NCBI RefSeq assembly: GCF_000585395.1
Contig: NZ_KK073875.1
Coordinates: 4,512,524-4,576,523, forward strand
Direction of reading: 5' to 3'
From: Saccharibacillus sacchari DSM 19268
Lineage (GTDB): Bacteria; Bacillota; Bacilli; Paenibacillales; Paenibacillaceae
DNA: 64,000 nucleotides
The position numbers and the translations under genes were made by a program. The number at the start of each line of letters is the position of its first letter. The stretch's first letter is position 1. The notes below the pieces were generated by a model. That model did not search any database, was not told the DNA's origin, and saw nothing but the letters and a program-made list of their open reading frames with translations. Positions 50,635-61,726 of this stretch are shown here, piece by piece.

Positions 50635-52248
50635 TCAAACCAGCGGCAGCACAAGCGTAAACGTGCTGCCTTCGCCCGGAACGCTGCAAAGCTCCAGCGT
50701 TCCTCCATGCGCTTCCGCGATCGCCAGCGAGATCGCGAGGCCCAAGCCTGCGCCGCCGCTGCGACGCGAGCGGGACTCGTCTCCGCGATAAAACCGTTCA
50801 AATACTTTTTGCTGCAATTCCGGCGGAATCCCCGATCCGTTATCGCTTACCTCGATTAGCATCCGTTCCCCGCGCAAACGAATCGCAAGCGAAATTTTCC
50901 CCCGTTTCGGATCGGTATGCTGCACGGCATTGCCTAACAAATTCAATACAACCTGCTTCAGCTTATCCGGATCGCCGGATACGCGGATATCCGGTCCTGC
51001 TTGCATGTCCAGCAAAATCTGCCGCTCTCCGGCCAACATGCGCAAATGAGACTCCAGTTCGCGAAGCAGCTTCTCGGGCGAAACGTCCGCAAGCCGTAAT
51101 TCCGGCCTGCGATCCAGTTTAACCAACATCAGCAAATCTTCGACGAGCTTGGTCATTCGCTCCGATTCCCCATGCATGCTGCGAAGCGCGGAGCGCAATT
51201 GCTCCTCGCTGATCCGGCTTCCCCGCAGCAGCACTTCCAAAAACCCGCGAATCGACGTCAACGGCGTCCGCAGTTCATGCGAGGCATCCGCAATAAACTG
51301 CCGCATCCGTTCCTGCGATTCTTTTTCCGCGGCGAATGCTTCTTCCAACCGCTCCAACATCCCGTTGAAAGACAACGCCAACCGATCAATCTCGGCTTGT
51401 CCCTCTTCGGCGTGAAACCGTTCGTCAAGACGGCCCGCATCGATGACTTTAACCGTCTCGACCATGCGGGATAACGGCGAAAGCGATCTGCGCAGCACCG
51501 GACGATACAGCGTAAAGCCGCCGGCCAACGCCAGCATGGACAATCCCGCGAAGATCGCCAACTGACGCCACAGTATCGCGGTCAGCGGTCCGGTGGGAAT
51601 CCCGATCTGAAGCATGGGCATCCCGCCGCTGCCCAAACCGCCTGCCGGGCGAAGAACGACAAGCTGCTCTGTTCCGTCTATATCGGACGCTAGCACATAA
51701 TTCACTTTGCGCCCGGGCTGCAAGACCTTTTCGCGTAGCAAGTTATAATCTTCTTCGCTTAATAAAGGAGCCGGAACCCCGTATTTCGCGTTCAGATCAT
51801 CAACCTCGCCTGTCGGATTGATCGCGGCCAGCGATAGCCCTCCTAACAAAAATTCCCGCCGATCGGGCGTCGATTCATCCGGCGCTTCGTCCGCTTCGTA
51901 GCCGCTTTCGTCCGCCGCGTTTCCGCTCCCGTAAAAATCTCCTTCTTGGGACTGTAGCGGAGCCGGACGCTGCGGAAGCGCGTTCGCCGCATCCGACTCG
52001 TTCGCTGCCGGTTCGTAGCCTTTCTTCACGTCTGAGCGCCATTCTTCGATCAGGAACGGAGGAATCGAACGAAACTGGGCTTCGAGCGTCTCTGCCTGAT
52101 TTTGATACAAAAAGCCGCGCATCAAAAAGTATTGAAATCCGCCGATCAACAACAGCAGCACGGCCAACACGAATAATGAACGCGCCAAGAGTTGGGCATA
52201 GAGCGTTTTTTGCGCAGGCTTTTTTTGTGCTTTCGCATCCGCGTTCAT
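50635..52248 (-). CDS. Sensor histidine kinase (OmpR-type system)
   Basis: A 537-residue membrane kinase. TM1 about 24-45, an extracytoplasmic domain (about 46-210) with an acidic, low-complexity stretch, TM2 about 215-240, HAMP, then HisKA (phospho-acceptor in DASHELRTPLTSI) and HATPase (NLLGNAVQHTD, DNGSGIP, GAGLGLAISL). Its start overlaps the regulator's stop by 4 nt. Partner of the gene at 52245. The signal is unknown; the divergent glycosylation operon suggests cell-envelope sensing. Confidence 0.93.
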   Translation of the reverse strand: MNADAKAQKKPAQKTLYAQLLARSLFVLAVLLLLIGGFQYFLMRGFLYQNQAETLEAQFRSIPPFLIEEWRSDVKKGYEPAANESDAANALPQRPAPLQSQEGDFYGSGNAADESGYEADEAPDESTPDRREFLLGGLSLAAINPTGEVDDLNAKYGVPAPLLSEEDYNLLREKVLQPGRKVNYVLASDIDGTEQLVVLRPAGGLGSGGMPMLQIGIPTGPLTAILWRQLAIFAGLSMLALAGGFTLYRPVLRRSLSPLSRMVETVKVIDAGRLDERFHAEEGQAEIDRLALSFNGMLERLEEAFAAEKESQERMRQFIADASHELRTPLTSIRGFLEVLLRGSRISEEQLRSALRSMHGESERMTKLVEDLLMLVKLDRRPELRLADVSPEKLLRELESHLRMLAGERQILLDMQAGPDIRVSGDPDKLKQVVLNLLGNAVQHTDPKRGKISLAIRLRGERMLIEVSDNGSGIPPELQQKVFERFYRGDESRSRRSGGAGLGLAISLAIAEAHGGTLELCSVPGEGSTFTLVLPLV

Positions 52249-52931
52249 GACAGATCCATCCGGTAACCGGCGCCGCGCAGCGTACGGATCAGCCGATGTT
52301 CCTTGTCCCCCAGCTTATCGCGCAGAGAACGGATGTATACCTCCACGATGTTCTCCTCGCCGCCGAACTGATAGCCCCAGACACTGTCGAGAATCTTGGT
52401 TTTGCTGAGCACGATACCGTGATTGAGCACCAGAAATTTCAGCAGTCCGTACTCGGTCGGGGACAGCGCCAAAGCTTCCGTCCGGTACAAAATCTCCCCG
52501 CGCCGCTCGTCGAGCCGAAACGGCCCGATCTCCACCCCTCCGAGCAGATTCGGAAACTGGTTGCGCAACCTGGCCTGAATACGGGCAAGCAATTCCTCGA
52601 AGCTGAACGGCTTCACGACGTAATCGTCCGCGCCGAGCGTTAGTCCCGCCACCCGATCATCTACCGCATCTTTGGCGCTGAGCATGATGACCGCCACGTT
52701 TTCCGCGCGCTCTTTCAGCTTTCGGCAAACATCGAATCCGTTCATTTCCGGCATCATGATATCCAAAATGACGATATGCGGCCGAAACTCTTCGGCTTTG
52801 CGCAGCGCCTCTGCTCCGTTTTCCGCAGTGCATACTTCATACCCTTCTCCTGCCAGCCCCAGTTCGAGAAACTGCAAAATATTCGGTTCGTCGTCGGCCA
52901 ATAGAATTTTGACGCCTTTTTCGCCCGTCAA
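52245..52931 (-). CDS. OmpR-family response regulator
   Basis: A 228-residue regulator: receiver with DDEP, phospho-Asp in VILDIMMPEMNGFD and Lys in YVVKPFS, then a winged-helix DNA-binding domain (ALSPTEYGLLKFLVLNHGIV, NIVEVYIRSLRDKLGD). Start TTG 52931 is chosen for GGAGGAG 6-7 nt upstream; the ATG at 52964 would put that site inside the gene. Four TTCAG-type repeats at exact 11-bp spacing lie upstream (53007-53044), the usual form of OmpR/PhoB-type sites, so autoregulation and control of the divergent glycosylation genes are likely. Confidence 0.92.
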   Translation of the reverse strand: MTGEKGVKILLADDEPNILQFLELGLAGEGYEVCTAENGAEALRKAEEFRPHIVILDIMMPEMNGFDVCRKLKERAENVAVIMLSAKDAVDDRVAGLTLGADDYVVKPFSFEELLARIQARLRNQFPNLLGGVEIGPFRLDERRGEILYRTEALALSPTEYGLLKFLVLNHGIVLSKTKILDSVWGYQFGGEENIVEVYIRSLRDKLGDKEHRLIRTLRGAGYRMDLS

Positions 52932-53006
52932 GGGATCTCCTCCGTTTCGGTCCAGGTCATTCACCCGGATGATTTCTATCGCCCATTATGCCTGATCCCC
53001 TTGGCT

Positions 53007-53044
53007 TTCAGCAAACATTCAGTTGGTGCTCAGGATGATTTCAG
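53007..53044. promoter_or_regulatory. Four 11-bp-spaced TTCAG repeats, probable response-regulator binding site
   Basis: TTCAG at 53007, TTCAG at 53018, CTCAG at 53029 and TTCAG at 53040: a direct repeat with exact helical-turn spacing. It lies between the divergent OmpR-type regulator gene and the GT39 gene. OmpR/PhoB-type regulators bind such 11-bp direct repeats as head-to-tail dimers. Confidence 0.75.
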
Positions 53045-53154
53045 GTAGAAGCGTCACAATGAAACCCAACAAGGCCCGCAGCCGGAGACTCCGCGCAGAC
53101 GATGTGTTTTTGCATCCTGCGGCTTTAACCCAATCTAAGGAGTGACTTGACTCA

Positions 53155-55239
53155 ATGAAATCCCAAGCGAAATTTCGCCCGGACTTCTGGCTGCTCGCTA
53201 CGGCGCTGATTGCCCTGTTTTTGAACGGCTGGAACATCTGGGAAGAGACTTACGCCAACACGTACTACACCGTCGCGGTGGCGAGCATGATGGAGAACTT
53301 CCATAACTTCTTCTATGCGTCGCTCGACTCCGCCGGATCGGTCACGGTCGACAAGCCGCCGGTCGCGTTCTGGATTCAGACGGTCAGCGCTTTGATTTTC
53401 GGCCTGCACGGTTGGAGCGTCATCCTGCCGCAAGCACTGGCAGGCGTCGGCTCCGTCATTCTGGTCTATCTGCTCGTCAAGCCTTCCTTCGGCATTTGGG
53501 CCGCTCGCATTGCCGCATTCGGCATGGCGTTCACGCCGGTTGCCGTCGCGGTCAGCCGCACGAACAACATCGATAGCCTGCTGGTATTCACGCTGCTGCT
53601 CGCGAGCTGGCTATTGTTCGGGGCCGTGCGGAAAGGCGGAATCTGGAGCCTGCTCGGCGCATTCGCGGTAATCGGTATCGGATTCAACATGAAGATGCTG
53701 CAAGCCTACATGGTACTACCGGCCTTCTATCTCTTCTATCTGCTGGCAGCCAAGTATGGTTGGAAAAAGAAACTGATCTCTCTGATTGCAGCCACCGCAG
53801 TCGTCGCCGTCGTCTCGATCTCTTGGGCCGTCGTCGTGGATTCGGTGCCTGCGAGCGAACGGCCGTTCATCGGCAGCAGCGGAACCAACTCCGTACTCAA
53901 TCTGGCATTCGGCTACAATGGCGTTTCCCGTCTGACGGGCGAACGGAGTACCGGAGCAGCAGGCGGTTCCGGTCAAGGCTTCGGAGGGGGGATGCCGAGT
54001 TTCGGTGGACAGGCTTCGAATAATGACGGGGCGAACGGACAAACCCCTTCCGACGGCGGAGGACGCGGCAACTTCGGTGGATTCGGCGGCGAAGACGGAA
54101 TGCCTGGAGGTCAAGGCGGCGGATTCGGCGGGACGAACGGCGGAGGCGCGCCGGGCGGGAACGGCGATGGCATGTTCAATACGGGCGAAGCCGGTCCGCT
54201 GCGCCTGTTCCAATCCGAGCTGTCCGGGCAAGCCAGCTGGTTGATTCCGCTAGGCCTGATCGGAGCCTTCGCCATATTGGCAAGCTGGCGCAGACGGAAC
54301 TTCACGGACAAGCACAAAGCGATCATTTTCTGGCTGGCGTGGCTTGTTCCGGTCGCAGGATTCTTTAGTATCGCAGGCTTTTTCCATCAGTACTATCTGA
54401 TTATGTTGGCGCCTCCGGTATCGGCATTGGCAGGAGCGGCTATTACGGAAATGTGGGACGCGTACCGGAATCGGGAAGGATGGTCCTCTTGGTTTCTGCC
54501 TGTATCGGTGCTCGCAACGGCCGCGCTCTCCTGGTTCATCCTCCACCCTTACGACGAGACCATCGACAGCTTCTGGTCGATCGGCGTGTTGGTTATCGGT
54601 ATTGCCGCAGCTGTAGGGCTTGCCGCGTTCAAACGTGGCAACCATATTCGTCTACAGCATGCCTCGCTAATCGCGGCACTGGCAGCAATGTTCATCGGCC
54701 CGATCTACTGGTCATTTACGCCGATCGTGTACGGTCAAAATTCACAGCTTCCGGCAGCCGGACCTGACGGAAGTAGTTCAGCATTCGGAGGCGGCGGATT
54801 CGGCGGCATGCAAGATTCGGAATCCGCCAATCAGGAATTGCTCGCCTATCTGCGCGAACACAATACAGGAGAACCTTATCTCATGGCGGTCACCAACTAT
54901 ACTACGGCTGCTCCTTACATGATCGACGAAGGCGAAAGCTTGGTCATTTTAAACGGCTTCAATGCTTCCGACGAAGTCTATACGCCGGAGACGCTAGAAG
55001 CGCTCGTACGCAGCGGCAAGGTCAAGTACTTCCTGCTTGGCGGCGGCATGGGCGGAGGCGGTCGCGAAGGCAACTCGGAGGTCACCGACTGGATCACGGA
55101 AAACGGCACCGAAATTCCGTCTTCCGAATGGCAAAGCACGCCGGAGGCAGATACGGACACCTCTGCTGCCGATACGCAGAATGCTTTCGGTTTCAACAAC
55201 AACCTGACGCTATATGAAGTGACGCTGCCGGAATCCTGA
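53155..55239 (+). CDS. GT39-type (dolichyl-phosphate-mannose-like) membrane glycosyltransferase
   Basis: A 694-residue polytopic membrane enzyme of the GT-C/GT39 group (ArnT/PMT/YkcB-like): about 11-13 TM helices, with the acidic first-loop motif in SAGSVTVDKPPVAFWIQT. It would transfer a sugar from a lipid-phosphate carrier to a wall or membrane acceptor outside the cell. A large extracytoplasmic insert (about 258-345) is Gly/Asn-rich (GGSGQGFGGGMPSFGG), with further Gly-rich patches near 540 and 630. Ribosome binding site AAGGAG lies about 12 nt upstream. First of three genes with GT2 and galU; predicted target of the neighbouring response regulator. Confidence 0.9.
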   Translation: MKSQAKFRPDFWLLATALIALFLNGWNIWEETYANTYYTVAVASMMENFHNFFYASLDSAGSVTVDKPPVAFWIQTVSALIFGLHGWSVILPQALAGVGSVILVYLLVKPSFGIWAARIAAFGMAFTPVAVAVSRTNNIDSLLVFTLLLASWLLFGAVRKGGIWSLLGAFAVIGIGFNMKMLQAYMVLPAFYLFYLLAAKYGWKKKLISLIAATAVVAVVSISWAVVVDSVPASERPFIGSSGTNSVLNLAFGYNGVSRLTGERSTGAAGGSGQGFGGGMPSFGGQASNNDGANGQTPSDGGGRGNFGGFGGEDGMPGGQGGGFGGTNGGGAPGGNGDGMFNTGEAGPLRLFQSELSGQASWLIPLGLIGAFAILASWRRRNFTDKHKAIIFWLAWLVPVAGFFSIAGFFHQYYLIMLAPPVSALAGAAITEMWDAYRNREGWSSWFLPVSVLATAALSWFILHPYDETIDSFWSIGVLVIGIAAAVGLAAFKRGNHIRLQHASLIAALAAMFIGPIYWSFTPIVYGQNSQLPAAGPDGSSSAFGGGGFGGMQDSESANQELLAYLREHNTGEPYLMAVTNYTTAAPYMIDEGESLVILNGFNASDEVYTPETLEALVRSGKVKYFLLGGGMGGGGREGNSEVTDWITENGTEIPSSEWQSTPEADTDTSAADTQNAFGFNNNLTLYEVTLPES

Positions 55240-55276
55240 TTCCGACAAGTCCTTACCTTTCAAGGAGGCGAATACG

Positions 55277-56551
55277 ATGAATAACCAAGTGCGGATTTCC
55301 GTCATTATCCCGATGTATAACGAAGAAGCGGTCATCGCCGAGACGTACCGCCGTTTGTCGGACGTCATGCGCCGAACCGGCGAGAGCTATGAACTGCTGT
55401 TTATCAATGACGGAGGGGTCGATCGCTCGCCGGAAATCATCCGCGAACTGTCACTCCGGGACGAGTCGGTCAAACTGATCGACTTCTCCCGGAATTTCGG
55501 CCACCAGATTGCCGTCACGGCAGGTATGGATTATGCGTCCGGCGACGCCGTCGTCATCATCGACGCGGATCTGCAAGACCCGCCGGAGCTGATCCTCGAT
55601 ATGCTGGACAAATGGCAGGAAGGTTATGAGGTGGTCTATGCGAAGCGTTCCAAGCGCAAAGGCGAGTCGTTGTTCAAAAAATGGTCCGCCTCCCTCTTCT
55701 ATCGCATTTTGCATGCTTCGACCGAAGTGCCGATTCCGGTGGACACCGGCGACTTCCGTCTGATCGACCGCAAGGTGTGCGACGAAATGAACCGCCTCGG
55801 CGAACGGAATCCTTTTGTACGCGGGCTAGTGAGCTGGACGGGCTTCCGCCAAGTTGCGATCGAATACGAACGAGATGAACGTCTGGCCGGCGAGACCAAA
55901 TATCCATTAAAAAAGATGATCAAGCTTTCTTTGGACGGCCTCACTTCCTTTTCCCATAAACCGCTCAAATTGGCTGGCTACGCCGGAGCAATGATGTCGG
56001 CAGCAGGTTTTGTGTATATGCTGTACGTGATCGCAATGGCGTTATTTACCGACAGCACGATGCGCGGCTGGGCTTCCACGATCTGCCTGATGCTGATCTT
56101 TAACGGCGTAACCTTGATTATGCTCGGCGTGATCGGCGAGTACATCGGACGCATCTACGACGAAGTCAAAGGCCGCCCGCTCTATATCGTTCGCGAGACG
56201 CATAATATGCAGCACATGCCTGCACGGGACGCGGATATGCGTAATCGGTCTGTAGTAGGCGTATATGGAAAAGAATCCGTTTATGCTTCCGCCTCCACTC
56301 CACGTGAAACAGAATCAGTGGTTCAGATTTCTCGCCCTGCTGAACGGAGCGGCGCTTTTTTGGACCCAAGCGCTCGTTCATCCGAGGCAGATCAAGCTCC
56401 AGCCAACGGACGTATAGCCGCTCTACCGGTTCATCATGTGGACGCAAGCGAACAGCCCCTTTTCCGGGATCACACCCATTACCCTACTGGACATGGAACG
56501 GCATCCAACCCTATGATTCACCATAGTACAAGAAGGAGTGATCGCCGATGA
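55277..56551 (+). CDS. GT2 polyprenyl-phosphate glycosyltransferase (DPM1/GtrB/YkcC-like)
   Basis: A 424-residue GT2 enzyme. GT-A domain with IIPMYNEE, metal-binding [11 protein letters not shown], and [12 protein letters not shown]; two TM helices at about 232-255 and 266-290, typical of undecaprenyl-phosphate sugar synthases. It would make the lipid-linked sugar donor from a UDP-sugar for the GT39 enzyme. The last ~100 residues are a low-complexity extension not seen in the usual family (about 310-330 aa). AAGGAGG precedes the ATG. It overlaps galU by 4 nt (ATGA). Confidence 0.9.
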   Translation: MNNQVRISVIIPMYNEEAVIAETYRRLSDVMRRTGESYELLFINDGGVDRSPEIIRELSLRDESVKLIDFSRNFGHQIAVTAGMDYASGDAVVIIDADLQDPPELILDMLDKWQEGYEVVYAKRSKRKGESLFKKWSASLFYRILHASTEVPIPVDTGDFRLIDRKVCDEMNRLGERNPFVRGLVSWTGFRQVAIEYERDERLAGETKYPLKKMIKLSLDGLTSFSHKPLKLAGYAGAMMSAAGFVYMLYVIAMALFTDSTMRGWASTICLMLIFNGVTLIMLGVIGEYIGRIYDEVKGRPLYIVRETHNMQHMPARDADMRNRSVVGVYGKESVYASASTPRETESVVQISRPAERSGAFLDPSARSSEADQAPANGRIAALPVHHVDASEQPLFRDHTHYPTGHGTASNPMIHHSTRRSDRR

Positions 56552-57504
56552 GAATCCGCAAAGCCGTCATTCCCGTCGCAGGCTTGGGGACCCGCTTTCT
56601 TCCTGCTACCAAAGCTCAACCGAAAGAAATGCTTCCGATCGTCGACAAGCCCGCGATTCAATATATCGTCGAGGAAGCTGTGGCAGCCGGAATCGAAAGC
56701 CTTATTATCGTGACGGGTCGAAACAAGAAGTCGATCGAAGACCACTTCGACAAGTCGGTAGAACTGGAACAGCAGCTTGAAGCGAAAGGCAAGCTCGATT
56801 TGTTGGAAAATGTACGCTCGATCGGCTCGATGGCGAGTATCCATTACATTCGCCAACGCGAGCCTTTGGGATTGGGTCACGCTATTCTGTGTGCAAAACA
56901 GTTTATCGGAGACGAGCCGTTTGCCGTGCTGCTGGGTGACGACATCATGGTCTCCGATCCGCCCGCGCTAAAGCAGATGACTCATTTATATGAAGAAACC
57001 GGACGACATATCGTAGGCGTTCAGCCTGTTCCGTATTCCGAAGTCAATAAATATGGGATTCTGATGCCCGGTATTGCGGAAGGTCGAGTGCATACGGCAG
57101 CAGGATTGGTCGAAAAGCCCTCTCCGCAAGATGCCCCGTCCAATATAGCGGTCATGGGGCGTTATATCCTGAATCCTTCGATCTTTGAGGTGCTTGAAGC
57201 GTGCTTGAAGCGTGCTTGAAGCGTGCTTGAAGCGATCCCGCCGGGTGCGGGAGGCGAGTATCAATTAACCGACGCCCTGCATGCTTCATGTGCCGAGGAT
57301 GGTTTACTTGCTCTCGAACTGGCTGGCGATCGTTACGATATCGGCGATAAATTCGGCTATATGAAAGCGATCCTGGAGATCGGCCTGCGCCGCAAGGAAC
57401 TGTCCCCGATGCTGCTGGATTACCTGCATGAATTGGTTTCACGACCGGAGTATGCTCGTGTACCTGCTTCTGGAGCAGGCGCGATTCGGCAGTCGGGCGA
57501 TTGA
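56548..57504 (+). pseudogene. galU: UTP-glucose-1-phosphate uridylyltransferase, interrupted by 11-bp repeat expansion
   Basis: Codes for a GalU enzyme ([33 protein letters not shown], then PPGAGGEYQLTDAL) that makes UDP-glucose for the GT2 enzyme. GTGCTTGAAGC occurs four times in tandem at 57190-57233. One copy would read FEVLEAIPPGAGGE, the normal family sequence. Three extra copies add 33 nt, which restores the frame but creates an in-frame TGA at 57217-57219. The first part (224 codons) therefore ends early and the conserved C-terminus follows in the same frame from 57223. Ribosome binding site AAGGAG is good. Loss of function is likely unless read through or reverted by repeat loss. Confidence 0.88.
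57190..57233 (+). repeat. 11-bp tandem repeat (x4) inside galU
   Basis: Four perfect head-to-tail copies of GTGCTTGAAGC. Only the one-copy state gives a full-length galU; two or three copies shift the frame and four put TGA in frame. Confidence 0.95.
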
Positions 57505-57529
57505 AGTGCCTGATAACGGAATCGATTCG

Positions 57530-57571
57530 AATAAAGGCTGCGCTCCCTGTATAGGAGCAAGGCCTTTATTT
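57530..57571 (+). terminator. Terminator after the glycosylation operon
   Basis: AATAAAGGC...GCTCC and GGAGC..GGCCTTTATT form a two-part stem (57530-57545 with 57554-57570) ending in TTTATTT, before CRISPR leader 3. Confidence 0.75.
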
Positions 57572-57580
57572 GATAGAAGA

Positions 57581-57753
57581 AAAAAGTGCGAACCACAAGC
57601 TCCCATGAAATCCCCGGGAGGTTCGCCCCCCGCGCCACGTAAGGGATTCAAGGATTTCGGTTGTATTTTTGTCCAGGTTTCGGTAGTCTGAATTAGAGGT
57701 TCGCACTTTTCGGCCTGCGAAGCCTTGCAGGGCAAGGGCTGAGAGTCGGTGCA
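57581..57753 (+). promoter_or_regulatory. CRISPR leader, array 3
   Basis: 173 bp nearly colinear with leaders 1 and 2. AAAAGTGCGAACC (57582-57594) and GGTTCGCACTTTT (57698-57710) are the outer inverted repeat; GGGAGGTTCGC is the middle site. The segment AAGGGATTCAAGGATTT is shared with leader 2 in near-identical form. Confidence 0.88.
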
Positions 57754-59844
<2,091 letters not shown>

Positions 59845-59916
59845 TGGGATTCGAGTAAAGCGATCATTATGACGCTTGCGTCGTCTCTTAAATCTTCACG
59901 ACTGGATCAATGCAAA

Positions 59917-59960
59917 AGATGGGCGTGTACTTTTCTCGAAAGAAAAGTACACGCCCATCT
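59917..59960. terminator. Perfect 20-bp hairpin, terminator-like
   Basis: AGATGGGCGTGTACTTTTCT and its complement flank the tetraloop CGAA (59937-59940). On the minus strand it is followed by TTTGC, so it may terminate the gene at 60028. Its GGGCGTGTAC core equals the inverted-end sequence of repeat family A copy 2. Confidence 0.7.
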
Positions 59961-60027
59961 GCTTTATAAGACGTAATCTTATTATATCTGTTCGGCTCTT
60001 AACAAAAAAGTTAGCTTATCCATACCA

Positions 60028-60873
60028 TTATCCATTCATTGCCCAACTCACAATCTCGTCATTCCGATCCAAATAAACCGTCGGGCTATATCCATCGAAC
60101 AACGCTCCAGCTTCATCCTTTTCAACCAACCATAATTCCAGATCCCCGTAGTAACTAAAATTCACAGAATCCAAACGCAGCATGTCGCGGAAGGACTCCA
60201 ACTCCAAAGACTCCTTCTCCTCTTCGCTACCGCTCTCCCACAAATAAGCCGTCGCAGCGCGCAGATACGAATCCAACCGCTGCAAACGAGGATTAACCGC
60301 AGGTAGCATCTCCGTCAGTTCATCGCGAGCGGTCGCCTCACAAGACACTTCTGCTTGCCCTACTTCGATCTCACTAGAACGAGTCAACCAATACCCGCCG
60401 ATTTCCGTATTATACGTCCACTCATTCCCTACGCCATCCTTATACCGATCCGCTTCCCCTCGACGTTTACTTGGAATCGAGAGAAAGTCATGTTCCAATT
60501 GCGCCTCATAATCCGGATTATTCTGTTCCCGAATCAGACGTCTGAATCCGAATCGCTCCGGTTCTGCCGCCATCACCCGACCGTCCTTCGCCGTCAATAC
60601 GACTTTTTCTCCTTCTATAGATACGGCTTCGATGGTAAAAGACAACGGAATCTCGATCAGACTGTCCATTCCGCCTCCGCCCTCCCGATGCTCGGACAAA
60701 ATGCCTTGCTGACGGCCGCTTTCCGCTTCGGTCGACACCGCAAAACATAACCCCGGGCGCTGCGCAAACAAAACCTCTCTCCTGCGAAGCTCTTCCAATG
60801 CACTTCCTTCACCCAACGCCGCGTTACGCATCAATGCGATATCTGCCGGATTTTTTTCCAGATCGATTGTCAT
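60028..60873 (-). CDS. Uncharacterised cytoplasmic protein, 281 aa
   Basis: A 281-residue acidic, soluble protein without signal peptide or TM helix. Its C-terminal region (NFSYYGDLELWLVEKDEAGA, LFDGYSPTVYLDRNDEIV) faintly resembles DUF2262-type endings, but I do not recognise the family. The centre (ERFGFRRLIREQNNPDYEAQ) is charged. Start ATG 60873 has a GAGATGGAGATG-type upstream region. Function not assigned. Confidence 0.6.
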   Translation of the reverse strand: MTIDLEKNPADIALMRNAALGEGSALEELRRREVLFAQRPGLCFAVSTEAESGRQQGILSEHREGGGGMDSLIEIPLSFTIEAVSIEGEKVVLTAKDGRVMAAEPERFGFRRLIREQNNPDYEAQLEHDFLSIPSKRRGEADRYKDGVGNEWTYNTEIGGYWLTRSSEIEVGQAEVSCEATARDELTEMLPAVNPRLQRLDSYLRAATAYLWESGSEEEKESLELESFRDMLRLDSVNFSYYGDLELWLVEKDEAGALFDGYSPTVYLDRNDEIVSWAMNG

Positions 60874-60927
60874 GCTTCATCTCCATCTCGCGAAAGGTTC
60901 TGCTTTTCCCTGCAACCCTATTCGAAC

Positions 60928-61497
60928 TTAGCCCTTTTTCAACACATCGTGGTCCACGTAACGTTCGCCATTGAGTTCGCTGATCACGTTAATCGCGACC
61001 TTCGCGCCGTCCCCAGCTGTGATGATCGCGTGAACGCTGACACCGGCTACCGTTCCGGCTGCCCAGATTCCGTTTACATTCGTGCGGCCTGCGGCATCTA
61101 CCGCTACGACCGTTTTGATACGCGGCTCCGTGCCGTCCTTCGTCTCCACGCCGGAAGCGGAAGCCAGATCGGCTACGGCGCCTGTCGCCAGGATCACGTG
61201 CTTAGCTTCGTAAGACGCGCCGCCTTCAGTCGTTATCTTGAAGCCTTCGCCGCTTTGCTCAACCGATACCGCCTGATCGCTGACCAGCTCGGCTCCGAAC
61301 TTTTGCGCCTGCTTGTGCCCCGTTTCAACGAGCGTCGGACCGTCGACTTCGGCGATCCCGTAGTAATTTTCATACCAACCGCGCCGCGTCATGCCTTTGT
61401 CGTTGTCGATCAATAGCGTCTTTTTGCCTGCCTTAGCCGTGAAAAGCGCTGCGCTCGCCCCTGCTGGCCCTGCTCCAATAATCGCAACTTCATACAT
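60928..61497 (-). CDS. FAD/NAD(P)-dependent oxidoreductase, thioredoxin reductase-like, small
   Basis: A 189-residue flavoprotein with the FAD-binding Rossmann motif VAIIGAGPAGASAALFTAKA at the start and the second FAD motif GIWAAGTVAGVSVHAIITAG near the end. It is much shorter than thioredoxin reductase (about 310 aa): the NADPH-binding domain and the redox CxxC are absent. Such short forms are known as stand-alone FAD-binding oxidoreductases in Firmicutes. Start ATG 61497 follows GGAGGAGG. Monocistronic. Confidence 0.85.
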   Translation of the reverse strand: MYEVAIIGAGPAGASAALFTAKAGKKTLLIDNDKGMTRRGWYENYYGIAEVDGPTLVETGHKQAQKFGAELVSDQAVSVEQSGEGFKITTEGGASYEAKHVILATGAVADLASASGVETKDGTEPRIKTVVAVDAAGRTNVNGIWAAGTVAGVSVHAIITAGDGAKVAINVISELNGERYVDHDVLKKG

Positions 61498-61726
61498 GAA
61501 AAAACGCCTCCTCCAATATATGTAATACCTCGAACTTAACGGAGTCCGTTCTTTTATTATACGCCGATTCATCCCCTGAACCCAAATGGCATAGTGGTTA
61601 CAAAACCTTGAATCCCCTTATATCGTTGCCCAAAATACGGATATGGGATACGATGCAAACAGACTCTTCCGCGGCTTAAGAAACTAGACTTTTCTACGCC
61701 GGACCGGAAACAAAAAGGAGAACGTC

